From Saprospiraceae bacterium (GTDB lineage Bacteria; Bacteroidota; Bacteroidia; Chitinophagales; Saprospiraceae): 64,000 bases of DNA. The notes beneath the pieces are model-generated. The model was given only the letters and a program-made list of their open reading frames with translations. It ran no database searches and was not told the DNA's origin. The translations under genes and the position numbers were made by a program. The DNA lies in the NCBI GenBank assembly GCA_030728245.1, contig JANQZX010000034.1:1-64000 (forward strand). The letters are read 5' to 3'. Shown piece by piece: positions 1-10,299 of the stretch. Within the stretch, counting starts at the first letter, position 1; every line of letters starts with the position of its first letter.

Positions 1-57
1 ACCTTGAAAAAAAGTGGCTGGTGGTACAAAGAAGTGATTGAAAATAATGGATTTTAG
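1..57 (+). CDS. C-terminal fragment of a CDS cut by the window edge; resembles the C-terminus of GH1 beta-glucosidases
   Basis: Frame 1 reads TLKKSGWWYKEVIENNGF* ending in TAG at 55-57; resembles the GH1 tail pattern (xxKxSxxWYKEVIxxNG). Confidence 0.5.
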   Translation, partial: TLKKSGWWYKEVIENNGF

Positions 58-207
58 CATGTTATAATCAAACTAAACCCCAAAATTACCTTTATTAAAA
101 CTAATAATTCCCCAAAATAACCCTAATCCTTATTTACCTAGCCTAAGATTCTATTTTGGGGAACTTCTATTTTATCAATTGATTGGACGTTAATCCAAAG
201 ATTGAAT

Positions 208-1134
208 TTAATTGGGTCCTATTCCTACTGCATCTTTTATACATCGAACAGAATGACCCGCTAAATCTGTTTGATAATTTCCCCAACCTAATGAGGGAGA
301 GTTAGCTTCTAAAATAACATAGAGGCTCGTAGAACCACTTGCCCAAAAATGAGCGGATTCAAATGCCAATTTGAATTCACCGTTTGGTCCTGTTTGAGCA
401 TTATCTCTAAATCCAGCGGGAAGTGCAGAAAAACCGCTTGAATTGTCAGCCCCACCCCCTACATAATATTTCCAACTTCCCCCGGTCATTTTTAATTTGC
501 CTCCTACGGTAAGACTTTGTTGATTACCCGCAGTTGGAATATTGCTATTGGTTGGCTCATAATATTTAACTAAAACGGTCCACTCAGCCGGTGATGGGAC
601 ATGCCAACCAGTTGGACAAATCATTTTTCCTGAAATAAGTGAAAGACGATTATATAAATAGCCATATTTAGCCAAAGAGTCTGGACTATGTCCATAGACG
701 GTTATTGCACCAGTTGGTTGCGTTGTCCAAGACTGAGCAGTTGTTCCTAACGTACCTCCTGAGACGTCTAATGCAATAGAAGATCCATCCGTATATTTCG
801 TCACTCTGAGATTTTCTTTCATCCAGCATTGAGTTCCAATGAGAACCGTAGGATAGGAATTATTATCAATATCAGTAATAGTAGTTGTTCCACAGGTAAA
901 TGAAGGAGGTGGTGGAGGGGGTGGTGTCGTCACACACGGAACTCCGGGGCAGTTCTCCAGAGCAGCTTTTTTCCATCTTACCTTGATTTCTTCGATATTA
1001 AAGGATGATTTTCTTTCAATAATACCCTCCTTTATTAAAACGGAATTACTTATTACTTGACAATTCATTTCGTTTTTGACTAAAAACAAAATGAAGAATA
1101 AACAAAGAAAGAATTGTTTGTCATTTAGGCTCAT
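208..1134 (-). CDS. FISUMP-domain (Fibrobacter succinogenes major paralogous domain) secreted protein with a Pro-rich linker
   Basis: TVLIGTQCWMKENLRVTKYTDGS, CPTGWHVPSPAEWTVL, GHSVRCIKD motifs; PPPPPPP linker. The start at MSLNDKQFF (1134) is preferred over 1182. Confidence 0.8.
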   Translation of the reverse strand: MSLNDKQFFLCLFFILFLVKNEMNCQVISNSVLIKEGIIERKSSFNIEEIKVRWKKAALENCPGVPCVTTPPPPPPPSFTCGTTTITDIDNNSYPTVLIGTQCWMKENLRVTKYTDGSSIALDVSGGTLGTTAQSWTTQPTGAITVYGHSPDSLAKYGYLYNRLSLISGKMICPTGWHVPSPAEWTVLVKYYEPTNSNIPTAGNQQSLTVGGKLKMTGGSWKYYVGGGADNSSGFSALPAGFRDNAQTGPNGEFKLAFESAHFWASGSTSLYVILEANSPSLGWGNYQTDLAGHSVRCIKDAVGIGPN

Positions 1135-1200
1135 TTTTAGTTTTTTATTTGTTCGCCTCAAAAGTATATAATAGCATACCACCTTATGATGTCATTAAGG

Positions 1201-1241
1201 AATTATTTCCTTTGGATTGTAACAATCCAAAGGAAATAATT
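1201..1241. repeat. 41-bp perfect inverted repeat (20-bp arms, 1-nt centre)
   Basis: AATTATTTCCTTTGGATTGT a ACAATCCAAAGGAAATAATT read directly. Confidence 0.9.
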
Positions 1242-2483
1242 AAAACTGATACTTAAAAAAAGGTGATACTTTTTTCCAAAAAAAATATTGTGTACTTTAA
1301 AATCTTAATAATTTGATAATTAAACTTACTAAAGTTTAGGGCTGCCTAATCAGCATTTTTATTTGGACAATTCAAAAATTCAAATTGAATTTGTATAAAT
1401 TTTTCAATATTAATTACATTTTCGGCCAGTTTATACAAGAACATTTCCTAGTCAACACCCATTTCAACTTATTATTCCTGATAAATTAATGTGTTGCCAA
1501 AATTTTTCCAATTGTGTGTTTGCTAATAATTCATTTTTAAAATCCCTGAACTGCACCCAATGTCTCATAACCGTCGAATCTTTTACGAAGGTAAAGTATC
1601 ATACCTAATGAATGTTAAGGTTATCCTCGTAATATAATTATCAAAATAGGTTGATTGACATTTGTTTACATGTAAATTTTGATAATACTTCATTAACTTA
1701 GTGAAGGTTAGAAAGTGATTAGGACTGCTTATTATTTTACATGTTTCGCAGCCCTTCATCTTCACCAAAATGTCTTTGTCTTACCTTCCTTAAATTCTAT
1801 GCTGACGTCTACATAATTACATTTGTGTTTTTTTTGTAAAATCTGATGTCTTTTCGATTATGATCTTCTCAAGATTTACTATCTTATTTTCACCATTTAG
1901 CATGATACTTCTGCTGGTTTTCATGAGTCTAATAAAATTAAGCAATTCCGTCCCAAACCCCACAAAACGGTGACTTCATTCACAAAAGGTACCATTGTTT
2001 ATAACAATCAAATAATTTTCCAATATGTTTGATGGTTTTAGCCCTTTTGCAAAGCAAGGTATTACCAATAATCAAGCATTTAGGACGGGAAATAACCGTC
2101 GAGTCTCCTTAGCTTTTTACACCAGTCACCCCATTCGTTCTTAAGGAGATCATAAAGGATATCCTAACCATGATTCGGTTCATTTACGTAACCAAAATAC
2201 ATCAACTGACTAATATTTTTTTGGTTTTAGCTTTATAGCCAATTATTGACCTGTATGAGACGAAACTGTCCGACGATGTTTTCAAATGTTTTTAATAAAA
2301 TATTTGAATCTGGTAAATATTCCCCTACTTCAGAGATATTTTTAACGACCTTGCATTTTCGACTGATTTGCTAATTTATATTTAACTCCCCCAAAATTTA
2401 CAAATTATGTTCAAAAAGGCAACTTTTTTATGATTTTATTTAGCTTATTATCAGGTTTTATCCCCTCCGAAACTTTATTTAAT

Positions 2484-2519
2484 TAAAAAAGGCGATGAAA
2501 TCCTTGAGTTTCATCGCCT
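2484..2519 (-). terminator. Rho-independent terminator of the hsp20 gene
   Basis: - strand: AGGCGATGAAA-CTCAAGGA-TTTCATCGCCT followed by TTTTT, just after the stop at 2542. Confidence 0.85.
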
Positions 2520-2541
2520 ACAAATACGGTATGTCCCAAAA

Positions 2542-2928
2542 TTAGTTTATCTCAATTAACCTGTGGGTATTTATCTTGGCAGAATCCTTTTTAGGAATAT
2601 CCAACTGTAGAATACCTTGCTCATATTTAGCAGTAATTGCCTCCAGTTCAATGGTTTCAGGCAAAGTGAAAGAACGCTTGAAGGACGTGAAACCAAATTC
2701 CTTTAAAGAATAAGTTGGCTGAACTTCATCCTGACCCTTTTCCGTCGTCTTATCCACCGAAATGGTCATCAACTTTTCTTTCAATTCAATCTTAAAGTCT
2801 TCCTTTTTCAGTCCGGGAACAGCCAATTGAACAAGAAATTTTTCCTTCTCTTCTTTGATATTGGCTGCTGGTAAAAATGGATTAGCTAAAGAGAAAAATG
2901 GATCTAAACGCTTACTTAAAACTGTCAT
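2542..2928 (-). CDS. Hsp20/alpha-crystallin family small heat shock protein
   Basis: ACD motifs: FLVQLAVPGLKKEDFKIELKEKLMTISVD, FKRSFTLPETIELEAITAKYEQGILQLDIPKK. Confidence 0.93.
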   Translation of the reverse strand: MTVLSKRLDPFFSLANPFLPAANIKEEKEKFLVQLAVPGLKKEDFKIELKEKLMTISVDKTTEKGQDEVQPTYSLKEFGFTSFKRSFTLPETIELEAITAKYEQGILQLDIPKKDSAKINTHRLIEIN

Positions 2929-2984
2929 GGTATTATTATTTTTGTTTTTAAAAGATAATAAACCCTTTGCACATTTTATTCCAA

Positions 2985-3040
2985 AGCAAAAAACAAGTCA
3001 AAATGACATGAATAATTATTTTTACCTGTCATTTTGACTT
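2985..3040 (-). terminator. Hairpin terminator after the 3045-4127 gene
   Basis: 14-bp arms AAGTCAAAATGACA (2995-3008) / TGTCATTTTGACTT (3027-3040); on the - strand followed by GTTTTTTG. Confidence 0.75.
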
Positions 3041-3044
3041 ATTT

Positions 3045-4127
3045 TTATTTTTTTATGCTGACTTTTTGACTAAAATGCTTGAAAAAGGAACCGTTTACGC
3101 TATCCATCATCCTTTCATCCAAATGAAAAAATACTATTTCTTTGTTATCATTTACTGTTTTCCATTTTTTCAGCAGATGAATTATGCTTAAAATTTCATT
3201 TTTCCCTACTTTTTCTATCCTGATTTTATCCTTTTCGTACAAATAAAAACCCTGTAGGAAAGTACTTTCAGATACCTCAAATGTGTTCTCACCTGTTTTT
3301 TTAAAACGAATGGCATCTGTCAGATCCAATGTATCCAGACCATTAATTAAACCAGTAAAGATAGAATCCCTGAAAACGACGCCCCATTGATAAAAGGGAA
3401 GCCCCAACTTGAGCGGCAAAGGATATTGTTTAGGGTTTTCCAGATAAACTGTTGCATCTTTTTCATTTAAAATACTATTACTTGTCTCCCAATTTGCCAA
3501 TGCCCCCATGTTATAAGCCATCAACAGCCCGCTCTTAACGGGAGGAAAACCCGTTGATTCAAAATTCTTATACTGATCTAACCGTATGGTTGCCATTAAT
3601 TCAATCTGATTATTGCGTGTTTTTTCATTTAGAATACGACAAAAATTAAAAAAAGCACTCCTTGTTTTGGGACTCCAGTCACAATCTATCAACCATTCCT
3701 TAACCTTATGTGGATGAGACATTTGCAATAATTTACCAACCAATTTATCTGCTAAATCAATTAATTCTTTCTCCTCTTTTACTTTTAAAAAAGTTTCATT
3801 GGTAATAAATATTACGGGGGTTAAGGAATAGGTTAATTTTTCAGGTAGTCCCGTTAAAGGCGCCACAGGAACTGGCCCCAAATTAACATCGACATCGATA
3901 TCAAAAAATCGGATATATAGCTTATTAACAGGGATTGAATCTAACCAACGACTCGATACATCCTTAACATTAAAGGTTGATTTCCAATAAAAAAACGATA
4001 TTTCGGGCAGGTCCCACTCTTTACCAACGTCTGGTTTACAACCTGTAAGGGCTAAAGAAATCAACCCAATACATAAGAAATGGTATATTCTCATTATCTG
4101 GTAAAAGGCATTTATTTTATTCCCCAC
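3045..4127 (-). CDS. Conserved hypothetical lipoprotein, possibly a TIM-barrel glycoside-hydrolase-like fold
   Basis: Lipobox LALTGC; LYIRFFDIDVD, WLIDCDWSPKTRSAFFNFCRIL, SGLLMAYNMGALANW, LPFYQWGVVF motifs; no specific family recognised. Confidence 0.6.
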   Translation of the reverse strand: MGNKINAFYQIMRIYHFLCIGLISLALTGCKPDVGKEWDLPEISFFYWKSTFNVKDVSSRWLDSIPVNKLYIRFFDIDVDVNLGPVPVAPLTGLPEKLTYSLTPVIFITNETFLKVKEEKELIDLADKLVGKLLQMSHPHKVKEWLIDCDWSPKTRSAFFNFCRILNEKTRNNQIELMATIRLDQYKNFESTGFPPVKSGLLMAYNMGALANWETSNSILNEKDATVYLENPKQYPLPLKLGLPFYQWGVVFRDSIFTGLINGLDTLDLTDAIRFKKTGENTFEVSESTFLQGFYLYEKDKIRIEKVGKNEILSIIHLLKKWKTVNDNKEIVFFHLDERMMDSVNGSFFKHFSQKVSIKK

Positions 4128-4240
4128 AATATACCTAAATAATTTTTTATTCAGGTTTCGTGTTGTAAATTGTAGTTTAATACTTTCGAGTGTTTTGTCG
4201 TAGTAATTATCTATTTTATTTGATTTTAAACAAAAAAAAC

Positions 4241-6673
4241 ATGCGTAACTGGCTACTTTTGGGCTTAGTCCTCTTTTTTATTTTACCTATTAATGCACAA
4301 GATGCGGGCTATCAAAAACCGCCTAAGCAGATTCAAGATCTGGTAGAGGCCCCTTTAACTCCAGCAGTTCGATTAAGTCCTGACGGAAAATATTTACTTC
4401 TTTTAGCGCAACAAGGATACCCGTCCATTGCCGAACTGGCACAGCCTGAATTGCGTTTGGCCGGACTTCGTATTAATCCTGCAATACATGGTGGTAGTAG
4501 AGTTTCAGGTTATAAAGGCATAGAGCTACTGCGCATAAGCAATCAGGAAAAAATTCAAATTTCCGGATTGCCTGCTGAGCTCAATGCGGGCGACTTAAGC
4601 TGGTCTCCAGACGGAAAATATGTGGTATTAACGAATACTGTTTCCACTGGCATAGAGCTTTGGGTGGTAAATTTAGCCGATTTTAAAGCGACCAAACTTA
4701 CAGAACCGATTTTGAACGACGTTGCGGGGGGAACTCCTTTTCAATGGATTGGAAATACTGGTAAGTTAATTTGTAAAATGAGAGTGGCATCGACCCCCTT
4801 AGCTCCAACAAATAACCCTGTTCCATCTGGGCCGACTATTCAGGCCAATGAGGGTAAAATAGCACCTTCACGAACGTATCAAGACCTTTTAAAAAACCCA
4901 GGAGACGAAGTAACCTTCTCCTATTTCATGACGGTTCAACTTCATACAATAGATGTGTTAACAGGGGAAAAAACCCTTTTTGGTACGCCCGATTTAATTT
5001 CTGAATTTACCATTTCACCTGACGGAAATTATGTTTTAATAACCACTTTAAGGAAACCTTTCAGTTATCTGATTCCTTTTTATGGTTTCGGACAAACAGT
5101 AGCCTTATATGATAATGGCGGAAAATTCATAAAAACCGTCGCAGAACTATCTCTCGCTGAAGACGTTCCCGTAGGCTTCGATGCCGTTCCAATGGGCCCG
5201 AGAGATATCTCCTGGAGACCCGATAAACCAGCCTCACTTTATTGGGTGGAAGCTCAGGATGAGGGTAATCCTAAGAAACCTGCAGCTATCAGAGACCGAT
5301 TACACCTATGGGACGCACCATTTTCCGGAAATCCGGTACAAGGTCCAGGCTTTACATACCGATTCCGTGGAGTATTGTGGGGAAATGATGCCTTAGTTGT
5401 ATTCACAGAAAGATGGTGGAAGGACCGTAGGGAAATCACGACCCGTTGGTCTCCAAATAGTGCTTCACAAAAATTGGATACCTTGTTTGACAGGCAATAT
5501 GAGGACCGCTCCACCGATCCTGGTAATTTTCAACTCACCAAAAATGCCTACGGTAGAAATGTACTTCTCACAGGAGCTAATCAAACTTTGTATTTGTCAG
5601 GTTTGGGAAATACCGCAGAAGGATATAAACCATTTTTAGATAGTTATTCCCTACAAACAAGAAAGAAAAGTAGATTATGGGAATCTTCAGCTCCTTGGTT
5701 TGAGAACGTAATAGACTTATTGGACCCGGTAAATGGTGTGGTGCTGTTATCTCGTGAGAATGCAGAAACGCCGGCTAATTATTATTTAAAAAGTTGGAAA
5801 ACAGGTAAATTGACCCAGTTAACTCAGTTTCCCAATCCATTTATTGCCCTTCAAGGTATTCAAAAAGAGCTCGTACGTTATAAGCGCACGGATGGTCTGG
5901 AATTAACAGGAACTTTATATTTGCCCAAAGGATACCAAAAAGAAAAAGATGGTCCATTACCAACTTTCATGTGGGCATATCCACGCGAATTTAAAAGTGC
6001 TGACGCAGCCAGTCAGGTGACCGGTTCACCTTATCAATTTTCAAGACCCAATTGGGGCTCTCCTATCTATTGGGTAACTCAAGGTTATGCTGTTTTAGAT
6101 AATTTCAGTATGCCTATACTCGCTGAAAATGACAAAGAACCAAATGATGCATTTGTTAACCAGTTAACGATGAATGCGGAAGCTGCAATTAATAAATTAG
6201 TAGATATGGGCGTCACAGATAGAAAAAGAATTGCTGTTGGCGGTCATTCCTACGGAGCTTTCATGACAGCAAATCTTCTGGCACATACCGATTTATTTGC
6301 CGCTGGAATAGCAAGAAGCGGTGCATACAACAGGACGCTAACCCCTTTTGGATTTCAAGCGGAAGAGAGAACTTATTGGGAAGCTCCAGAAGTCTATTTC
6401 AAAATGTCTCCTTTTAATTATGCAGATAAAATCAAAGAGCCTATTCTATTGATCCATGGAGAGGCAGATAATAATTCAGGAACTTTCCCCATTCAAAGTG
6501 AAAGATTTTATGCAGCATTAAAAGGACATGGAGCAACGGCTAAACTTGTTTTCCTACCCCACGAAAGTCATGGATATCAAGCCAAAGAATCTATTTTGCA
6601 CATGCTTTACGAAACAAGTTCATGGCTCGATAAACAAGTTAAAAACAGACCAGAAAAAATCATAAGACCCTAA
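4241..6673 (+). CDS. S9 family (prolyl oligopeptidase) secreted peptidase
   Basis: N-terminal signal and beta-propeller repeats (LSPDGKYLLL, WSPDGKYVVL); catalytic GGHSYGAFM, later D and H in IHGEADNN / LPHESHGY. ATG 4241 (MRNWLLLGLVLFF) is the likely start. Confidence 0.9.
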   Translation: MRNWLLLGLVLFFILPINAQDAGYQKPPKQIQDLVEAPLTPAVRLSPDGKYLLLLAQQGYPSIAELAQPELRLAGLRINPAIHGGSRVSGYKGIELLRISNQEKIQISGLPAELNAGDLSWSPDGKYVVLTNTVSTGIELWVVNLADFKATKLTEPILNDVAGGTPFQWIGNTGKLICKMRVASTPLAPTNNPVPSGPTIQANEGKIAPSRTYQDLLKNPGDEVTFSYFMTVQLHTIDVLTGEKTLFGTPDLISEFTISPDGNYVLITTLRKPFSYLIPFYGFGQTVALYDNGGKFIKTVAELSLAEDVPVGFDAVPMGPRDISWRPDKPASLYWVEAQDEGNPKKPAAIRDRLHLWDAPFSGNPVQGPGFTYRFRGVLWGNDALVVFTERWWKDRREITTRWSPNSASQKLDTLFDRQYEDRSTDPGNFQLTKNAYGRNVLLTGANQTLYLSGLGNTAEGYKPFLDSYSLQTRKKSRLWESSAPWFENVIDLLDPVNGVVLLSRENAETPANYYLKSWKTGKLTQLTQFPNPFIALQGIQKELVRYKRTDGLELTGTLYLPKGYQKEKDGPLPTFMWAYPREFKSADAASQVTGSPYQFSRPNWGSPIYWVTQGYAVLDNFSMPILAENDKEPNDAFVNQLTMNAEAAINKLVDMGVTDRKRIAVGGHSYGAFMTANLLAHTDLFAAGIARSGAYNRTLTPFGFQAEERTYWEAPEVYFKMSPFNYADKIKEPILLIHGEADNNSGTFPIQSERFYAALKGHGATAKLVFLPHESHGYQAKESILHMLYETSSWLDKQVKNRPEKIIRP

Positions 6674-6696
6674 AAAGGAATAAATGTCTTGATTAA

Positions 6697-6738
6697 TCAG
6701 TTGACGCTGCCAAATAGTCAGCGTCAACTGACTAATTT
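6697..6738 (+). terminator. Rho-independent terminator downstream of the S9 peptidase
   Basis: TCAGTTGACGCTG-ccaaatagt-CAGCGTCAACTGA, then ctaatttt. Confidence 0.75.
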
Positions 6739-6813
6739 TCCGAAAATAGTCGTTGGGCTACATTTTGATAGTGGATGTTCATAATAATTTAGTAATCCAT
6801 CAAAAATTGAATC

Positions 6814-9468
6814 ATGACTTATGATAATTTCACGGCCAAAGCACAAGAGGCGATTCAAAAGGGACAACAAATTGCTTCGGGACTAAGCCATCAACAAGTT
6901 GAAACCTTACACCTTTTAAAAGGTATCATGGAAACGGACGAAAGCCTTAGTCAATTCCTTATGGAAAAATCGGGTGTCAATGTGCCTCAACTAAAACGAA
7001 AAATAGAAGATACCTTCAAGGATTTCCCAAAAATCACAGGGACAGACCAACAGTATTTAACCAACGATGCCAATAAAGCTTTAAGCAAAGCCAAAGGTAT
7101 GTTGAACGCTTTTGGTGATTCTTTTATCTCTTTGGAGTTGATGTTGCTAGCTATTGTTCAAGGCGAGGACAAAGGGGCTAGAATTCTGAAAGATCTGGGT
7201 ATGACAGAGGCAAATCTGAGAGGTGCCATTCAGGAATTACGCAAAGGAAGAAAAGTGTCCGATCAGCATACCGAAGATTCTTATAACGCTTTAGGTAAAT
7301 ATGCTCAAAACCTAAATGAAAGAGCAGAAAATGGAAAGTTAGACCCTATTATCGGTAGAGATGAAGAAATAAGGAGGGTTTTACACATTCTCTCGAGACG
7401 AAAGAAAAATAATCCTATCCTAATTGGTGAGGCAGGGGTTGGAAAAACTGCCATCGTTGAAGGTATCGCCTGGCGAATTGTCAAAGGGGATGTTCCAGAA
7501 AATTTGAAAACGAAGAAAATTTTCTCCCTCGATATTTCTTCCCTTATCGCTGGCGCTAAATACAAAGGTGAATTTGAGGAAAGACTAAAAGGGGTCATTG
7601 ACGACGTAACCGAGGCAAATGGTGAAATCATTCTCTTTATTGACGAAATTCATACGCTTATTGGTGCCGGTGGCGGTCAAGGTGCCATGGATGCTGCCAA
7701 TATCCTAAAACCAGCGCTCGCAAGAGGCGAATTAAGAACTATTGGCGCTACCACTTTAGATGAATACCAAAAATATTTTGAAAAGGACAAAGCCTTAGTA
7801 AGACGTTTTCAAACTGTCGTAATTGACGAGCCTTCCGTCGAGGACAGTATTAGTATTCTAAGGGGTTTACAGGAAAGGTACGAGGTTTATCATAAAATCC
7901 AGATTATGGATGAAGCCATCGTAGCTGCCGTAGAACTTTCCCACCGATATATTAGTGACAGACAATTACCAGATAAAGCCATCGATTTGATTGATGAAGC
8001 GGCGGCAAAACTACGACTTGAGCTGGATTCTCTACCTGAAGAAATCGATGAATGCGACAGAAAAGTTCGCCAACTGGAAATTGAAAGAGAGGTTATCAAA
8101 AGAGAAAAAAATGATAAACTCTTAAATAATATCGAGGAACAAATTGCCCAGGCAAGAGAAAAAAGAGATTCTCTGGTTGCCGGTTGGAAAAGTGAAAAGG
8201 AAATTATCGATACTATCCAGGCTATAAGAAAGAGGCTGGAGGAAATGGAAAATGAAGCGGATAAGGCAGAAAGAAGCAGTGATTACGAAAGGGTGGCAAA
8301 AATTCGATACGGTGAAATGCAGGAACAACAGGTTATGTTGCGCGTCGCCGAAGAAAAATTAAGCAAATTACCCGAGGAAAGTAGATTTACGAATGAAAAA
8401 GTTACTGCAAGCGATATCGCCCAGGTAGTCTCAAAATGGACAGGTATTCCCGTCGATAAAATGACCCAAAGTGAAAAGGATAAACTCCTTCGGCTTGAGG
8501 ATGAAATTGGGGCAAGATTAATTGGACAAGAGGAAGCTGTAGCTGCTGTCGCTGACGCTATCAGAAGAAGTCGCGCTGGCCTTCAGGATGCAGAAAGACC
8601 CATTGGTTCCTTTATTTTCCTCGGTCCAACGGGAGTGGGTAAAACGGAACTGGCAAAAACACTGGCAGAAGTGCTTTTCAATGACGAAAAGGCAATGACC
8701 AGAATTGATATGAGCGAATATCAGGAAAAACATACCGTTTCCCGACTGGTGGGCGCCCCTCCAGGCTATGTTGGCTATGATGAAGGAGGTCAATTAACCG
8801 AAGCCGTAAGAAGAAGACCCTACTCGATCATTTTGCTCGACGAAATAGAAAAGGCGCATCCTGACACCTTTAATATCCTTCTCCAGGTATTAGATGATGG
8901 CAGATTAACAGATAATAAAGGTAGAGTGGCCAATTTTAAGAACACTATTATTATCATGACTTCAAATATTGGGTCTGAAAATATTTTAGAGAACTTTGAG
9001 GATTTGGCCGAGATGGGCGATAAACACAGGACCGAAGTGCTGGAAACTACCAAGGCGGAAGTACTGAATATGCTAAAAGAAAATATGAGGCCCGAATTCC
9101 TGAATAGAATCGATGACCAGATTATGTTCTTACCGCTCGATAAAATCGAAATCTATAAAGTACTCGATTTATTGTTAAAAGGCACTCAAAAAATGCTCGC
9201 TAAGCAAGGGCTATTATTGAAAATGAGCGAAAAAGCCAAAGGTTTTTTAACCAATCTGGGCTATGATCCTCAATACGGCGCAAGACCACTAAAGAGAGTA
9301 CTTCAAAAAGAGGTGATTAATGAACTATCAAGGCAAATTCTAATCGGCTCCTTTTCCTTCGGTGATACCATCTACATAGATGCTAATAACAAAGGACTTC
9401 TTTTTAGTAAAGATCCTTTTGAACCGATAACTATGATGGCAGACGACATTGTGGAAGATGAAGATTAA
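6814..9468 (+). CDS. clpB: ATP-dependent chaperone ClpB
   Basis: Clp_N repeats, two Walker A motifs (GEAGVGKT, GPTGVGKT), GAPPGYVGYDEGGQLTEAVRRRPYSIILLDEIEKAH, GYDPQYGARPLKRVLQ. Confidence 0.98.
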   Translation: MTYDNFTAKAQEAIQKGQQIASGLSHQQVETLHLLKGIMETDESLSQFLMEKSGVNVPQLKRKIEDTFKDFPKITGTDQQYLTNDANKALSKAKGMLNAFGDSFISLELMLLAIVQGEDKGARILKDLGMTEANLRGAIQELRKGRKVSDQHTEDSYNALGKYAQNLNERAENGKLDPIIGRDEEIRRVLHILSRRKKNNPILIGEAGVGKTAIVEGIAWRIVKGDVPENLKTKKIFSLDISSLIAGAKYKGEFEERLKGVIDDVTEANGEIILFIDEIHTLIGAGGGQGAMDAANILKPALARGELRTIGATTLDEYQKYFEKDKALVRRFQTVVIDEPSVEDSISILRGLQERYEVYHKIQIMDEAIVAAVELSHRYISDRQLPDKAIDLIDEAAAKLRLELDSLPEEIDECDRKVRQLEIEREVIKREKNDKLLNNIEEQIAQAREKRDSLVAGWKSEKEIIDTIQAIRKRLEEMENEADKAERSSDYERVAKIRYGEMQEQQVMLRVAEEKLSKLPEESRFTNEKVTASDIAQVVSKWTGIPVDKMTQSEKDKLLRLEDEIGARLIGQEEAVAAVADAIRRSRAGLQDAERPIGSFIFLGPTGVGKTELAKTLAEVLFNDEKAMTRIDMSEYQEKHTVSRLVGAPPGYVGYDEGGQLTEAVRRRPYSIILLDEIEKAHPDTFNILLQVLDDGRLTDNKGRVANFKNTIIIMTSNIGSENILENFEDLAEMGDKHRTEVLETTKAEVLNMLKENMRPEFLNRIDDQIMFLPLDKIEIYKVLDLLLKGTQKMLAKQGLLLKMSEKAKGFLTNLGYDPQYGARPLKRVLQKEVINELSRQILIGSFSFGDTIYIDANNKGLLFSKDPFEPITMMADDIVEDED

Positions 9469-10259
9469 TTTTTTGCTTCCTTTAGCTCAATTAGATAATA
9501 AACACACGTAGTCAAAAAATCCCTGATAGGTGGTACGGCTTTAATAAATCCAAATTGCTTAATAGGTTTGAATCCGAACTTAAACTTATAAATAGGATTC
9601 AATAAATAATGTGTGTTTAATTTAATATCGTAACCGGTTTCTCTGACTATTCTTTCAAAACGAGTAGTGGAGATACCGGTTTCTTTTATTTCGACAAAAG
9701 CAGGAACATATTCATTAAAATAATTCAATATCTTCTTGTAGGCTCCCATAGGCAGCAAATGAAAATAGGGTATTTTTGAAAGGAAACTTTTGCATAATTG
9801 CTGATGACCTCCAAATGGCATTTGCCAAGGAGGGAATCCAAAAAATATATTGCCGCCAGGTTTAAGGAATTTTTGAAACTCCATTAGAATTTTTTCCTGA
9901 TTGGGGATATGTTCGATAACATCCTTTAAGACAATCAAATCAAACTTATTCCTAAACTCCGTTTCAAAAGAAGGATCGTAAATATTCTTATTTATTAATT
10001 TGACCGTACCCGCTGCAACCTCCTTTTCTAAAAATTCACTTGCCATCTTAAGCCTTCCATCCTCAAGTTCAACCCCCACACCCGTGCAACCTTTATCGAG
10101 AAAAGCTTTTAACACGCCACCTTCTGCACAACCAACCTCAAGAACATGAATGTTTTCCCCAATGCGAAAGTATTCCTCAATAAAAGGAATAACAAACTCC
10201 TTTGCATTTTTATATTGCATTTCAAAATACCAGGGTTTGTTGGTGTGGAATTCGTACAT
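9465..10259 (-). CDS. Class I SAM-dependent methyltransferase
   Basis: HVLEVGCAEGGVLKAFLDKGC, LIVLKDVIEHIPNQEKILMEFQKFLKPGG. Confidence 0.88.
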   Translation of the reverse strand: MYEFHTNKPWYFEMQYKNAKEFVIPFIEEYFRIGENIHVLEVGCAEGGVLKAFLDKGCTGVGVELEDGRLKMASEFLEKEVAAGTVKLINKNIYDPSFETEFRNKFDLIVLKDVIEHIPNQEKILMEFQKFLKPGGNIFFGFPPWQMPFGGHQQLCKSFLSKIPYFHLLPMGAYKKILNYFNEYVPAFVEIKETGISTTRFERIVRETGYDIKLNTHYLLNPIYKFKFGFKPIKQFGFIKAVPPIRDFLTTCVYYLIELKEAKN

Positions 10260-10299
10260 AAAATAATAGTTTATTGCGCAAATTTAATTAAAAAACCCT

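Noticed and set aside
2855-3037. ORF 2855-3037 + overlapping the hsp20 start and a hairpin
   Set aside because: Overlaps hsp20 antisense and a terminator stem; no family features
5181-5639. ORFs 5181-5396 +, 5254-5514 -, 5397-5639 + inside the S9 peptidase
   Set aside because: Out-of-frame or antisense ORFs fully inside a well-supported CDS; no independent signals
7305-9053. Antisense ORFs 7305-7631, 7890-8099, 8122-8328, 8518-8793, 8820-9053 within clpB
   Set aside because: Ser-rich antisense shadows of a highly conserved gene; not credible proteins
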